Positions 15,885 to 23,832 of a DNA stretch of 26,895 bases are shown piece by piece. Source of the stretch: JBBQIY01 sp964618405. GTDB lineage: Bacteria > Verrucomicrobiota > Kiritimatiellia > RFP12 > UBA3636. The notes under the pieces were generated by a model. It had not been told where the DNA came from, searched no databases, and saw nothing but the letters and a program-made list of their open reading frames with translations. A program made the position numbers and the translations under genes. Numbering within the stretch: position 1 is the stretch's first letter; each line of letters starts with the position of its first letter. The stretch is taken from the NCBI GenBank assembly GCA_964618405.1, contig CAZUAY010000010.1, forward strand, positions 1-26,895, in the 5' to 3' direction.

Positions 15885-16946
15885 ATGAGTTCCTTTTTCG
15901 ATACAAATATCGTGGATGTAGAGGAGATTTTTACGCCCCGAGAGCTACAACGCGAAATTCCCATCACGCCACGTCAAGAGGCGGTTGTGGGAACCTATCG
16001 TAAAACCATTGAGGATATCCTCGATGGACGCGACACGCGCCTGCTCGCTGTGGTGGGTCCTTGCTCGGTACACGATATCGTGGGGGCGACAGAATTTGCC
16101 TCACGCCTTGCAGCACTCTCGCATGAGCTTTGCGAGAGCCTGTTTATTATCATGCGCGTCTATTTCGAGAAACCCCGTGAGACGATGGGCTGGAGCGGCC
16201 TCTTGACGGATCCTTTTCTCGACGGTGGTTTTCATATCGAGGAGGGGTTGCGCGTTGCTCGCAAGTTTTTGATGCATTTGGTGAGGCTCCAACTGCCGGC
16301 CGGAACTGAGGCGTTGGATCCGATTATGCCGCAATACCTCGGTGATCTTTTTTCGTGGATGGCGATTGGACAGCGTGCATCGGAATCGAACGCGCATCGT
16401 GAGATGTCCAGCGGGCTTTCGATGCCCGTTGGATTTAAAAACGCCCCTCGTCAGGGTGGCGTAGAGACGGCGGCGCAGTCGATCCGAACGGCCTCTCGTC
16501 CGCATTCCTTTCTAGGCGTTTCAGAGCAAGGCATGACGGCGGTATTCAAAACCCGCGGCAACAAATATACCCACCTCGTGCTTCGAGGCGGCGATAGCCC
16601 CAACTACAGCCGCATGAGCATCGGTGTTGCAGAGAAAGTTCTCCAGAAAGCGAGTCTGCCCCCAAGGATCGTTGTGGACTGTAGCCATGGTAATTCGGAA
16701 TACGATCCACGCAAACAGGAAGAGGTTGTGCAGGATATTCTCGCACAAATCGAACTCGGCAATACCTCGATCGTCGGTTTTATGCTTGAAAGCTACCTCG
16801 AATGGGGCTGCCAACAGATCACCGCTGATCCCGACAAGATGGACTACGGCGTTTCAGTCACAGATCCTTGCATTGACTGGGAAACAACCGAAAGGCTGTT
16901 ACGTGACGCTGCAGAGCGGTTTCAGAAAGTTAGATCAAGATTTTAA
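15885..16946 (+). CDS. aroF: 3-deoxy-7-phosphoheptulonate (DAHP) synthase, type I alpha
   Basis: The 353-aa enzyme condenses phosphoenolpyruvate and erythrose 4-phosphate, the first step of the shikimate pathway. Visible hallmarks are VVGPCSVHD with metal ligand Cys60, MRVYFEKPRETMGWSGL, the QYLGDLFSWMAIGQR and ASESNAHREMSSGLS segments, PVGFKN, LRGGDSPNYS, and VVDCSHGNS with the metal-binding His. Length equals the E. coli AroF/G/H isozymes. Which aromatic amino acid inhibits it cannot be read safely, so the symbol is a family label. The PPi-phosphofructokinase starts 28 nt downstream, suggesting an operon. Confidence 0.93.
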   Translation: MSSFFDTNIVDVEEIFTPRELQREIPITPRQEAVVGTYRKTIEDILDGRDTRLLAVVGPCSVHDIVGATEFASRLAALSHELCESLFIIMRVYFEKPRETMGWSGLLTDPFLDGGFHIEEGLRVARKFLMHLVRLQLPAGTEALDPIMPQYLGDLFSWMAIGQRASESNAHREMSSGLSMPVGFKNAPRQGGVETAAQSIRTASRPHSFLGVSEQGMTAVFKTRGNKYTHLVLRGGDSPNYSRMSIGVAEKVLQKASLPPRIVVDCSHGNSEYDPRKQEEVVQDILAQIELGNTSIVGFMLESYLEWGCQQITADPDKMDYGVSVTDPCIDWETTERLLRDAAERFQKVRSRF

Positions 16947-16974
16947 CCCTATACGTGAGCAAGAAGACAAGCAG

Positions 16975-18174
16975 ATGTCAACAAAACCTGTGAAACGAAA
17001 CATGGTCATCGCTCAGAGCGGCGGCCCCTCGATGGTCATTAACCAGAGCCTTGTCGGTGCCGTGATGACGGCTCGCAAGAGCGGTACTATCGGAAAAATT
17101 TACGGAGCTTTGCATGGAATTGATGGTATTCTCTCTGAAAATTTCATCGATCTCCGAAAAGTCTCGGAAAAGCAACTCGAGCTCGTGGCCGCCACGCCAT
17201 CATCTGCACTGGGTAGCGTTCGTCGCAAGCCTACCGAAGAAGATTGCATGAAGATTTTCGAAGTGCTTTGCAAGCTCGATGTCGGTTATTTCTTCTACAT
17301 CGGCGGAAACGATACGGCGGAAACGGTTCATATCGTCAACACGATGGCCGTCAAGAATAAGCTCGATATTATGTGTTTCCACATTCCGAAGACGATCGAT
17401 AACGATCTCCGCCAGAACGACCACACGCCGGGGTTCGGTAGTGCGGCGCGTTTCGTTGCGCTCGCGTTCATGGGGGATAATCTTGATAACCTCGCGCTAG
17501 GCGGGGTTAAAATTAATATCGTTATGGGGCGTAATGCCGGTTTTCTTACCGCCGCCTCGGCGCTCGGTCGCCAGTATGCAGACGATGGCCCGCACTTAAT
17601 CTATATGCCCGAGCGCCCGTTTAGCATGGAGCAGTTCGGCAAAGATGTCAAAGGCGTGATGGATAGACTCGGTCGCTGCGTCGTGGCGGTGTCGGAAGGC
17701 ATTTGCGACAAGTCGGGTACGCCGATTGCCTCGCGCATCGGTGGCAGCGAAAAGGATGCCCATGGCAATCTACAACTCAGCGGCACGGGGGCGCTGGGTG
17801 ATCTTCTTGCGAATGAAATCAAGGCACGTCTCTCGATCAAACGCGTTCGCGCCGACACTTTCGGCTATCTCCAACGCTCGTTCCCATCCGTCGCCTCTAC
17901 CAGCGATTCTCTGGAAGCGTTTGGCGTGGGAATGGCGGCTGTGATCCATGCGACTTCGGGCGTGGCCAAATCTGCTTCTATCGCTATCGTGCGAAAGCCG
18001 AGCAAAAAGTATGCGATTGAGTACGTGTGCGTTGCGCTACGTTCTGTCGCGAAAAATACGCGCAGCATGCCTGCAGCTTTCATCAACCGTGCCGGTAACA
18101 ATGTCACGCAAGCCTTCATCGATTATGCGATGCCACTCGTGGGTGACTTGCCAGCCATCGGCCGCTTATTTTAA
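16975..18174 (+). CDS. pfp: Pyrophosphate-dependent 6-phosphofructokinase
   Basis: The 399-aa enzyme interconverts fructose 6-phosphate and fructose 1,6-bisphosphate, probably using pyrophosphate. Two positions decide the phosphoryl donor. GGNDT (110-114) has Asp113 where ATP enzymes have Gly, and PKTIDND (138-144) has Lys139 where ATP enzymes have Gly; both predict PPi. The usual first Asp of GGDD is Asn112, as in a GGND subgroup. Other motifs are AQSGGPSMVINQSL at the N-terminus, MGRNAGFLTAA and a GYLQRS segment. Start ATG at 16975, 28 nt after the DAHP synthase stop; a longer frame would overlap that gene. It probably belongs to the same operon. Confidence 0.9.
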   Translation: MSTKPVKRNMVIAQSGGPSMVINQSLVGAVMTARKSGTIGKIYGALHGIDGILSENFIDLRKVSEKQLELVAATPSSALGSVRRKPTEEDCMKIFEVLCKLDVGYFFYIGGNDTAETVHIVNTMAVKNKLDIMCFHIPKTIDNDLRQNDHTPGFGSAARFVALAFMGDNLDNLALGGVKINIVMGRNAGFLTAASALGRQYADDGPHLIYMPERPFSMEQFGKDVKGVMDRLGRCVVAVSEGICDKSGTPIASRIGGSEKDAHGNLQLSGTGALGDLLANEIKARLSIKRVRADTFGYLQRSFPSVASTSDSLEAFGVGMAAVIHATSGVAKSASIAIVRKPSKKYAIEYVCVALRSVAKNTRSMPAAFINRAGNNVTQAFIDYAMPLVGDLPAIGRLF

Positions 18175-18184
18175 TCTTACTATT

Positions 18185-18538
18185 ATGCGTGTTTGGGATG
18201 TTGAGACTCGATACTTATGCCGCAAACATCTGCTTGCGGAGCATCGCGAATTGCACGGCCTGTGGAATATTCTGACCAAGCATGGCGGTGTAGGTGGGTA
18301 TGCCCGTCATCCCGAAACACTCCGTTGGGTAGGGAAGGAACGGGCTCTTTTCTTGCGGCACGAAGCACTGGTGGCAGAGTTCGGCCTGCGTGGGTATAAT
18401 CATGCAACGCCGCTTGACGAAACCCTTGCGATCGGCTCTGCTGTCCAGAATGCTTTCGTCAACACGCCCGAAGAGCAGATGGAACTCCTGCGTAATAAAC
18501 CCTGCGATTGTCCTCTGGAAGAAGGGGTTAGGTGTTAG
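18185..18538 (+). CDS. T4 endonuclease V-like pyrimidine dimer DNA glycosylase family protein
   Basis: The 117-aa protein aligns at its N-terminus with T4 endonuclease V (PF03013). LLAEHRELHGLWNIL matches the phage LMAEYREL segment, placing Arg21 and Glu22 on the phage Arg22 and catalytic Glu23. ARHPETLRWVGK, LRHEALVAEFGLRGYNH and PLDETLA are further conserved blocks of the bacterial family. In T4 the nucleophile is the amino group of Thr2; here residue 2 is Arg, so the chemistry may differ. The start at 18185 is 10 nt after the PFP stop, with no SD, suggesting coupled translation. The last residues (EGVRC) and the stop lie inside a GTTAGGT heptamer array, so the C-terminus may be repeat-derived. 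Confidence 0.75.
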   Translation: MRVWDVETRYLCRKHLLAEHRELHGLWNILTKHGGVGGYARHPETLRWVGKERALFLRHEALVAEFGLRGYNHATPLDETLAIGSAVQNAFVNTPEEQMELLRNKPCDCPLEEGVRC

Positions 18539-18582
18539 GCCCTAGGTGTTAGCAAATTTCCAATTACGAATTACAAATTATT
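18527..18582. repeat. In-phase heptamer array, island B left part
   Basis: Eight 7-bp units run without a phase break. The first four are of GTTAGGT/CCTAGGT type and the last four of AATTACG/AATTATT type. The first two overlap the last codons and stop of the endonuclease-V-like gene. This is the start of a 287-nt gap that holds no gene and consists largely of repeats. Confidence 0.7.
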
Positions 18583-18660
18583 ACTTTTTCTATTTTGGGA
18601 TACTGGCTAAGCCTGCATGCTCCCAATTTCTTGTGACCCCAATGACCGAATTGACCTTAA

Positions 18661-18820
18661 CGACAAATTTTACTTCATAACTCACCACTCTTTCCCGACA
18701 AAGGTTACGACAAAGCTAACGACAAAGTTTTCTCAAACGGGGTCTGGGGTGCCCCCAGCCTCATCTACTCCCTACTCCCTACTCCCTACGCCCTCCGAAC
18801 TTCTCTCACAACTCACTACT
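18661..18820. repeat. Composite repeat island B: heptamers, 12-mers, hairpin, heptamers
   Basis: In order: a lone 12-mer-like CGACAAATTTTA (18661-18672); two heptamers of CAYMACT type (18676-18689); three tandem 12-mers of CGACAAAGYTAA type (18696-18731); a CTGGGG / CCCCAG hairpin (18744-18749 / 18753-18758); four CTACTCC-type heptamers (18765-18792); and two more heptamers (18807-18820) ending five bases before the next gene's ATG. Order and units parallel islands A and C. Confidence 0.75.
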
Positions 18821-18825
18821 ACGAC

Positions 18826-19518
18826 ATGGCTAAAGATAAGCAAAAAATTCAGCTCACACGACAGAAGAAAATGGCAAAGCAAAAAGCTAAAGCTAAAGCA
18901 GCCAAGCAACATCAGGTGAAGCAAGGCGTTCCTTTTGAACTTCGCTTCGGGCTATCCCGAGCGGCTATCCAGCAAGCCCCCGTTTTCGGAGCTTGGGTGT
19001 CGGAGGAAACTTTTAAGAGTGGCATGGGGACCCTCATCATCGCCCGCGAACTAGACAACGACTTAATCGCAGCGGGCATCTTTCTTGTCGACGCATGGTG
19101 TCTCGGTGTGAAAAATGCCTTCTTTCGCTCCTTCTCACCGGCTTTCTTTGAAGAAATGCTGACAAGCACTCATGAGCGGGAGCCATTAGAAGTGCAATCG
19201 CCTGAGTATGCGGCCAAACTAATTGGTGACGTCATCGATTTCTCGCGTAACCTCGGCTTTCCTCCTCATGCTGACTATGGCGATGCGAGTTCGGTTCTGG
19301 CTGGAATCGACCGATCGCTCTGCGCCGAAATTTTCGTATTCGGAAAAGAAGGAAAACCTTTCTACTTCGCCGGTCCCCACGATACGCCGAGCCGATCTCA
19401 GCAGATCTGCTCCCAGCTCGCCACTGCCTGCGGTGAAGGAAACTACCACTTCATGCTTCCTGTGGGTCAATCCGGTAAAGACTTTGGCGATTTTGAAGAA
19501 ATCGACAGTTATGAATAG
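18826..19518 (+). CDS. Conserved-looking hypothetical protein with Lys-rich N-terminus
   Basis: I do not recognise a named family. The 230-aa product begins with about 35 residues very rich in Lys, Gln and Ala, likely disordered or nucleic-acid binding. An alpha/beta domain follows with RFGLSRAAIQQAPVFGAWV, a LIIARELDNDLIAAGIFLVDAWCLGVKNAFF stretch (residues about 66-97), a helical segment, and NLGFPPHADYGDASSVL. The bipartite layout recalls uncharacterised soluble proteins of PVC and delta-proteobacterial genomes, from memory only. No SD is visible: heptamer repeats reach to five bases before ATG 18826. Met16 (18871), preceded by AGAAGAAA, is an alternative start. The PHP gene follows after 41 nt. 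Confidence 0.7.
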   Translation: MAKDKQKIQLTRQKKMAKQKAKAKAAKQHQVKQGVPFELRFGLSRAAIQQAPVFGAWVSEETFKSGMGTLIIARELDNDLIAAGIFLVDAWCLGVKNAFFRSFSPAFFEEMLTSTHEREPLEVQSPEYAAKLIGDVIDFSRNLGFPPHADYGDASSVLAGIDRSLCAEIFVFGKEGKPFYFAGPHDTPSRSQQICSQLATACGEGNYHFMLPVGQSGKDFGDFEEIDSYE

Positions 19519-19559
19519 AGAGCCGCTCAGGCCTCGACCTATCTGAAAAGGAGGAATAG

Positions 19560-20357
19560 ATGCAAGAATCGTTTATCACACACGACTATCATTTTCATTC
19601 GACGCTTTCACCCTGTTGCCATGATCCCAAGCACCGGCCTGAAGTTGCGCTTGCCGCCGCCGTTGAGTTTGGGTATGAGGAGCTTTGCCTAACCGACCAC
19701 CTCTGGGACGCCGATGTCCCGGGTGCCTCAGATGACTACCGCCCACTGAATATCCAACATGTCCGTTCTGCGCTGCCGTTACCCCAACACGAGAAGGTCC
19801 GTTTTTTTCACGGGTGTGAGACGGAATATTGCGGTGGCGATAAGTTGGGCCTAGCGCGCGCACATTTCGATCTGTTCGATTTTGTGGTCATCCCGACAAC
19901 GCACATGCACATGCATGGGTTTGTACGGCCGGAGCATGTGACGACGGAAGCTCAACTTGTCGAACTCTATACGGAACGGCTTGAAGAATTGTTGCGCTTA
20001 GATCTGCCCTGGTCGAAAATCGGAATTGCGCATCTAACCACGCTGCATATTTTTAGAAAAGGAGATGTTGGCTGGATTATGCGTAACCTCGACGAAAAGC
20101 GCATGATGCGTGTGTTCGACCTTTTCGCTCAACGCGGAACCGGGATCGAACTCAATGCCTCTTGCCTGCGCAACTGGGAGAAGGATCCCGACACCTGGTT
20201 GCGTGTGTATAGAATGGCGAAAAAGGCGGGATGTTTGTTTTATAGCGGGTCTGATGCCCATTCTGTGGAAAATTTAGCGCTCGTACGCGCGATCGTGCCC
20301 GGAGTCGTTGATGCACTTGGACTGAGTTCAAACGACCGCTACATCATCCCTGCGTAA
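19560..20357 (+). CDS. PHP-domain phosphoesterase (HisJ-like)
   Basis: The 265-aa protein is a metal-dependent hydrolase of the polymerase and histidinol phosphatase superfamily. The metal ligands are visible: HFH (His11, His13), TDH (Asp46, His47), CETEY (Glu87), THMHMH (from His115) and a SGSDAH motif near residue 230. Layout fits HisJ-type histidinol-phosphate phosphatases, but the long HMHMHGF insertion and lack of his genes nearby leave the substrate open. A near-perfect SD (AAAAGGAGGAATAG) ends directly at the ATG, and the same GGAGGAATAG leader precedes the HAD-like gene at 13129. Confidence 0.8.
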   Translation: MQESFITHDYHFHSTLSPCCHDPKHRPEVALAAAVEFGYEELCLTDHLWDADVPGASDDYRPLNIQHVRSALPLPQHEKVRFFHGCETEYCGGDKLGLARAHFDLFDFVVIPTTHMHMHGFVRPEHVTTEAQLVELYTERLEELLRLDLPWSKIGIAHLTTLHIFRKGDVGWIMRNLDEKRMMRVFDLFAQRGTGIELNASCLRNWEKDPDTWLRVYRMAKKAGCLFYSGSDAHSVENLALVRAIVPGVVDALGLSSNDRYIIPA

Positions 20358-20474
20358 TGGGGGCATGCCGAAGTCGCGATCAGAACTCAATGACTTCTTG
20401 CATCTCGCTTTTGACAGGCTTATTTGCTACTCTTTTGGTTTTGCAGTAAAACTCTACTCGATAAAACTTGCATC

Positions 20475-21920
20475 ATGAACGTTTTGGAATCAACGACACA
20501 GACAACGACTAACTGCGGAGCGGTGTCCACGCCACTGGCCGCTCATAACCATCTCGCTTATGTGGTTCCGCCGAAGACCGCGGAGTCTGAGTCGTTAACG
20601 CCGCGCGAACGCCGCTTTGCTGTAGCGCTTTTCATTTTTGGGTTGATGCTTTATTTTGTGGTCAACATTCACCGTGTCGCGATTCCGGGACAAATTTTTT
20701 CGGAACTTCAAACGGAGCTAAAGGTCTCCGCCTCCGCTATTGCTGCCTTGGGTACATCTTTTATGTACATCTACGCCATAACCCAGCTTTTAGTCGGGGT
20801 CCTAGTGGATCGCTATGGCGGTATGCGTGTGCTCGCACTGGGCGCGGTGGTGATGAGCGTAGGCACATTGCTCTTTGCCTTTTCCACTTCTTACTGGACG
20901 TTGTTTCTGAGCCGCGGAATTATTGGGCTTGGCTGTGGATGCGCCTACCTCAGCATGGTCAAGGAGTGTGCGCGACTTTATCGGAGCCGTTTTACGGTGG
21001 TTCTCGGCTTTGTTGTGCTGTTTGGCTATTCCGGAGGCATTGCTGGAACTTACCCTTTTGTGCGTATCGTTAACGCATACGGCTGGAGAGCTGGCATGTT
21101 GGGCATTGCAGCTCTCGGAATCTTCGTCGTGGCCGGCATTGCTCTCCTGTGGCGTTATGTTAAAAAGCCGCCGGTCAACCAAGAAGCGTTGCTTTCCTTC
21201 AAGCCGTATCGTCACGGTTTTTCGAACCTTCACACGCTTAAGGGCGTATTCTCATTTTCGATGAGTTTTGGTCTCTACTATGTCGTTCTCACGGTCATCG
21301 GTAAGAAGTTTTTGGAGGATGTCGGCGGCCTGACTCCTGAGATGGCTTCTCTCTGCTGTACGGGCATGGTGCTGATCTCCGCCGTGAGTAATCAGTTGAC
21401 AGGCATTCTCAGTTCGCTTGTTGGAAATCGGCGGAAGCCCTTTATCCTGTGGCAAACGCGCTTCATTCCGACAGGCTCTCTCCTGGTGCTGGGAGCGTTG
21501 CTACTCCTGCCTCGTGGGGCCGTGTTGGGATACGTGCTGGTAGCGGCTTTCTTGGTGATCGCAATGTCTTCCGGCTTCTCTCCCATCACCAACGCAATCC
21601 TAATGGAGGTCAATCCGCCATCCTTGACTGGAGTTGGCGTGGGCATCGGGAACTTCTCTTCCTACGCCTTCGTGGCACTCTTTAGTAGCCTAGCCGGTGG
21701 TGTGCTCGATTTCTTCAGCAACCAAGCAACAGTCGATGCCGCTGGTGTCCTACACTATCCCGACGCAGCTTACCTCGTCTTGTTCGGAATCTTCTTTCTG
21801 GTTAGCATGGGAGCCCATGCGGTTGCGCGACGTCTCCGCGAAACGTATGGACATAACATTAACGAGGGTGCAGTTCGCACCGTACGCTTTCTTGGTTTTC
21901 ACTTAACCCTACGGACCTAA
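20475..21920 (+). CDS. Major facilitator superfamily transporter
   Basis: The 481-aa inner-membrane protein has about 12 hydrophobic segments after a roughly 45-residue cytoplasmic N-terminus. The MFS motif A is present between helices 2 and 3 (GVLVDRYGGMRVL), and helix 4-5 sequences (LSRGIIGLGCGCAYLSM) are typical. I chose ATG 20475; a TTG 17 codons upstream would extend it without gain. A TTGACA (20411-20416) lies in the 117-nt upstream gap but no matching -10 box is evident. The hydrolase gene begins 3 nt after its stop, so transport and hydrolysis of one substrate class are probably linked. The substrate is unknown. Confidence 0.85.
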   Translation: MNVLESTTQTTTNCGAVSTPLAAHNHLAYVVPPKTAESESLTPRERRFAVALFIFGLMLYFVVNIHRVAIPGQIFSELQTELKVSASAIAALGTSFMYIYAITQLLVGVLVDRYGGMRVLALGAVVMSVGTLLFAFSTSYWTLFLSRGIIGLGCGCAYLSMVKECARLYRSRFTVVLGFVVLFGYSGGIAGTYPFVRIVNAYGWRAGMLGIAALGIFVVAGIALLWRYVKKPPVNQEALLSFKPYRHGFSNLHTLKGVFSFSMSFGLYYVVLTVIGKKFLEDVGGLTPEMASLCCTGMVLISAVSNQLTGILSSLVGNRRKPFILWQTRFIPTGSLLVLGALLLLPRGAVLGYVLVAAFLVIAMSSGFSPITNAILMEVNPPSLTGVGVGIGNFSSYAFVALFSSLAGGVLDFFSNQATVDAAGVLHYPDAAYLVLFGIFFLVSMGAHAVARRLRETYGHNINEGAVRTVRFLGFHLTLRT

Positions 21921-21923
21921 CTT

Positions 21924-23456
21924 ATGAATGAGCTTACGATTGGCTGGGCGGCGCGCGATGTTTCTACGACGAAACCGGTTAACATTCCGGGACAATTCCA
22001 CATGCGCATTTCACAGGGAATTATCGATCCGATAACGGTCACCGCACTGGTTGTCGACGATGGGGCGGACAGCGTTATTTTCCTTTCCGCAGACATTGTC
22101 GTGATCCGCTCCTACGTGCTCGATAAAATTCGGGCGAAAGTCGCGCAGATCAATGCTGACATTCCCGTGTTGAAGCTTGTGATGAACGCGACGCATACGC
22201 ATGCAGGGCCGACAACTTACGGAGATAACCCCGACTTCCAGTCGGGTTCCTCCACAGCGTCTCCGAACGAGATACCTGACTCGGGCCTCGAGATCGCCTC
22301 CGCCGATGCGTATCAAGACTTCTTCGTCACCCAAACGGCCGAGGCCATCGCAGAGGCCTACGCGAAGCGCACACCTGGCGGAATCGCTTACGGGTACGGA
22401 TACGCGGTCGTTGCGCACAGCCGAAGGGTTGTCTATTTCGATGATCTCTCCAAGCGTCCTGGTGCGGTCGTCAACTCAACCTCTGAAGTCAATGGGCACG
22501 CCGCCATGTACGGCAAAACGAATGACCCGATGTTCAGCCACTATGAGGCGGGGGCAGATCACTTTATCAATCTCTTGTACACATTCGATGCAGACAAGAA
22601 ACTAACCGGCGCAATCATTAACGTCCCGTGTCCATCGCAGAACTCTGAGCAGGAATGGCGCCTTTCTGCTTCCTTTTGGCATGAGACACGAGAGGCGATC
22701 CGTGCGCAACACGGTAACATCTTCATCCTACCGCAGAGCGCCGCAGGCGGCGATCTTGCCCCACGCACTCTGCATTATAAAAAAGCGGAAGCGCGCCGTT
22801 ATCAACTTAAATATGGCACGGAGAATCCAAAGAACATTGGCGAATATTTCACGCGAAAAGATATCGCCGAACGTATCGCGTGCGCCTTCAACGAAGTGTT
22901 GAGTTGGGCGAAGCAGGACATCAAGACTGCGTTGCCGATACAGCATGTGGTTCAGACAATAAAGCTGAGCAAGCGCCTTCTCACCCAGGATGACTACGAA
23001 CAGGCGAAAAGTGAGCTGCAGAAGCAAGAAGCACTACCCTTCAAGACAGATGGGACGCCAACCGAAAAGCTCGTTGCTAATTCCCAACTCGTTTCTGGAC
23101 GCAACCGCTATCGTCGCATTATCGCTCGCTACGAGACCCAGACAGCAGAACCTAAGCTCCCAATGGAGCTGCATGTTGTTCGAATAGGTGACATCGCATT
23201 TGCATCGAACCGATTCGAATTGTATATGGATTTCCAACACCGCATCCAGGCGCGCAGTCCGTTTGAACAAACGTTCATCATCCAGCTTTGCGGCACACCT
23301 GGCCCCTATGGCGGAACGTATCTTGCCACCGAGCGTGGCGCGTGGGGCCGAGGCTACAGCGCAAGCCTATACTGCAATGAAGTTTCACCGCAGGGCGGAC
23401 AGGAACTCGTTGATGAAACCGTCATGATCCTCAACGATTTATACGAGACACCGTGA
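21924..23456 (+). CDS. Neutral/alkaline ceramidase-like hydrolase
   Basis: The 510-aa protein resembles the N-terminal domain of neutral/alkaline non-lysosomal ceramidases (PF04734). It has IGWAARDVSTTKPVNIPGQ at the start, VMNATHTHAGPTTYG with putative zinc ligands His91 and His93, ILPQSAAGGDLAPR (the serine/glycine loop region) and a C-terminal GGTYLATERGAWGRGYSAS segment in the place of the conserved tyrosine region. No signal peptide or membrane anchor is present, whereas characterised ceramidases are secreted or membrane-bound, so the substrate is more likely an imported small amide than ceramide. It is coupled to the MFS gene 3 nt upstream. This is a broad family of unassigned hydrolases in PVC bacteria. 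Confidence 0.7.
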   Translation: MNELTIGWAARDVSTTKPVNIPGQFHMRISQGIIDPITVTALVVDDGADSVIFLSADIVVIRSYVLDKIRAKVAQINADIPVLKLVMNATHTHAGPTTYGDNPDFQSGSSTASPNEIPDSGLEIASADAYQDFFVTQTAEAIAEAYAKRTPGGIAYGYGYAVVAHSRRVVYFDDLSKRPGAVVNSTSEVNGHAAMYGKTNDPMFSHYEAGADHFINLLYTFDADKKLTGAIINVPCPSQNSEQEWRLSASFWHETREAIRAQHGNIFILPQSAAGGDLAPRTLHYKKAEARRYQLKYGTENPKNIGEYFTRKDIAERIACAFNEVLSWAKQDIKTALPIQHVVQTIKLSKRLLTQDDYEQAKSELQKQEALPFKTDGTPTEKLVANSQLVSGRNRYRRIIARYETQTAEPKLPMELHVVRIGDIAFASNRFELYMDFQHRIQARSPFEQTFIIQLCGTPGPYGGTYLATERGAWGRGYSASLYCNEVSPQGGQELVDETVMILNDLYETP

Positions 23457-23465
23457 TCTGCTGAG

Positions 23466-23540
23466 AAGGTTTTAGGTTTTAGGGGCTAGCGGCTTGGCAC
23501 TGGAATCGGCTAGAACCTAGCGCCTGAAACCTAACACCTT
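23466..23540. repeat. Heptamer array folding as a 24-bp hairpin, island C
   Basis: Ten 7-bp units in one phase (from 23468) change from GGTTTTA type to CTAGNNC type halfway. As a result, the arms 23466-23489 and 23517-23540 are complementary with three mismatches around a 27-nt loop. It begins 9 nt after the hydrolase stop codon and may act as a terminator-like structure. First part of a 561-nt gene-free gap. Confidence 0.7.
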
Positions 23541-23640
23541 CCTTGCGATCTTTGCGTAAACTTAGCGATCTTTTCGTTTAAGATTTTATCACCACCGAGG
23601 ATACCGAGGCCACCGAGCTTTTTGTGTTTCATGGTTTAAA
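23541..23640. repeat. Low-complexity GCGATCTTTGCG and CACCGAGG blocks
   Basis: GCGATC occurs twice within 30 bases (23545-23575) around a TTTGCGTAAAC segment. Three 9-bp units of CCACCGAGG type follow (23592-23618), then an AT-rich tail. No coding potential is apparent. These resemble decayed dispersed repeats. Confidence 0.5.
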
Positions 23641-23711
23641 ATTCACGCAGAGTGGCAGCCCAGCCTCTTGCCTATAACGTCGAGCCATTTGTAAAGGAAG
23701 TGCTCGTAACG

Positions 23712-23770
23712 AACGGAGCACGGGTTTTCAACCCGTGTACGAAAACGGGTTGGAAAACCCGTTCTCCGTT
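23712..23770. repeat. REP-like palindromic element, island C
   Basis: Arms of 25-26 nt (23712-23736 and 23745-23770) are complementary apart from a single-base bulge and one mismatch, around an 8-nt loop. Each arm is itself a smaller palindrome built on ACGGGTT/AACCCGT, so it can fold either as one long stem or as two short ones. Confidence 0.7.
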
Positions 23771-23832
23771 TGCTTCGCTCGTCTGCCGTCCCCGCACAGG
23801 CAGGCGTCTTCGCGTGAGACTTCTCCTGTCTT

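Noticed and set aside
20411..20416. TTGACA as -35 box of the MFS promoter
   Set aside because: No acceptable -10 hexamer at 15-19 nt, so no promoter is called.
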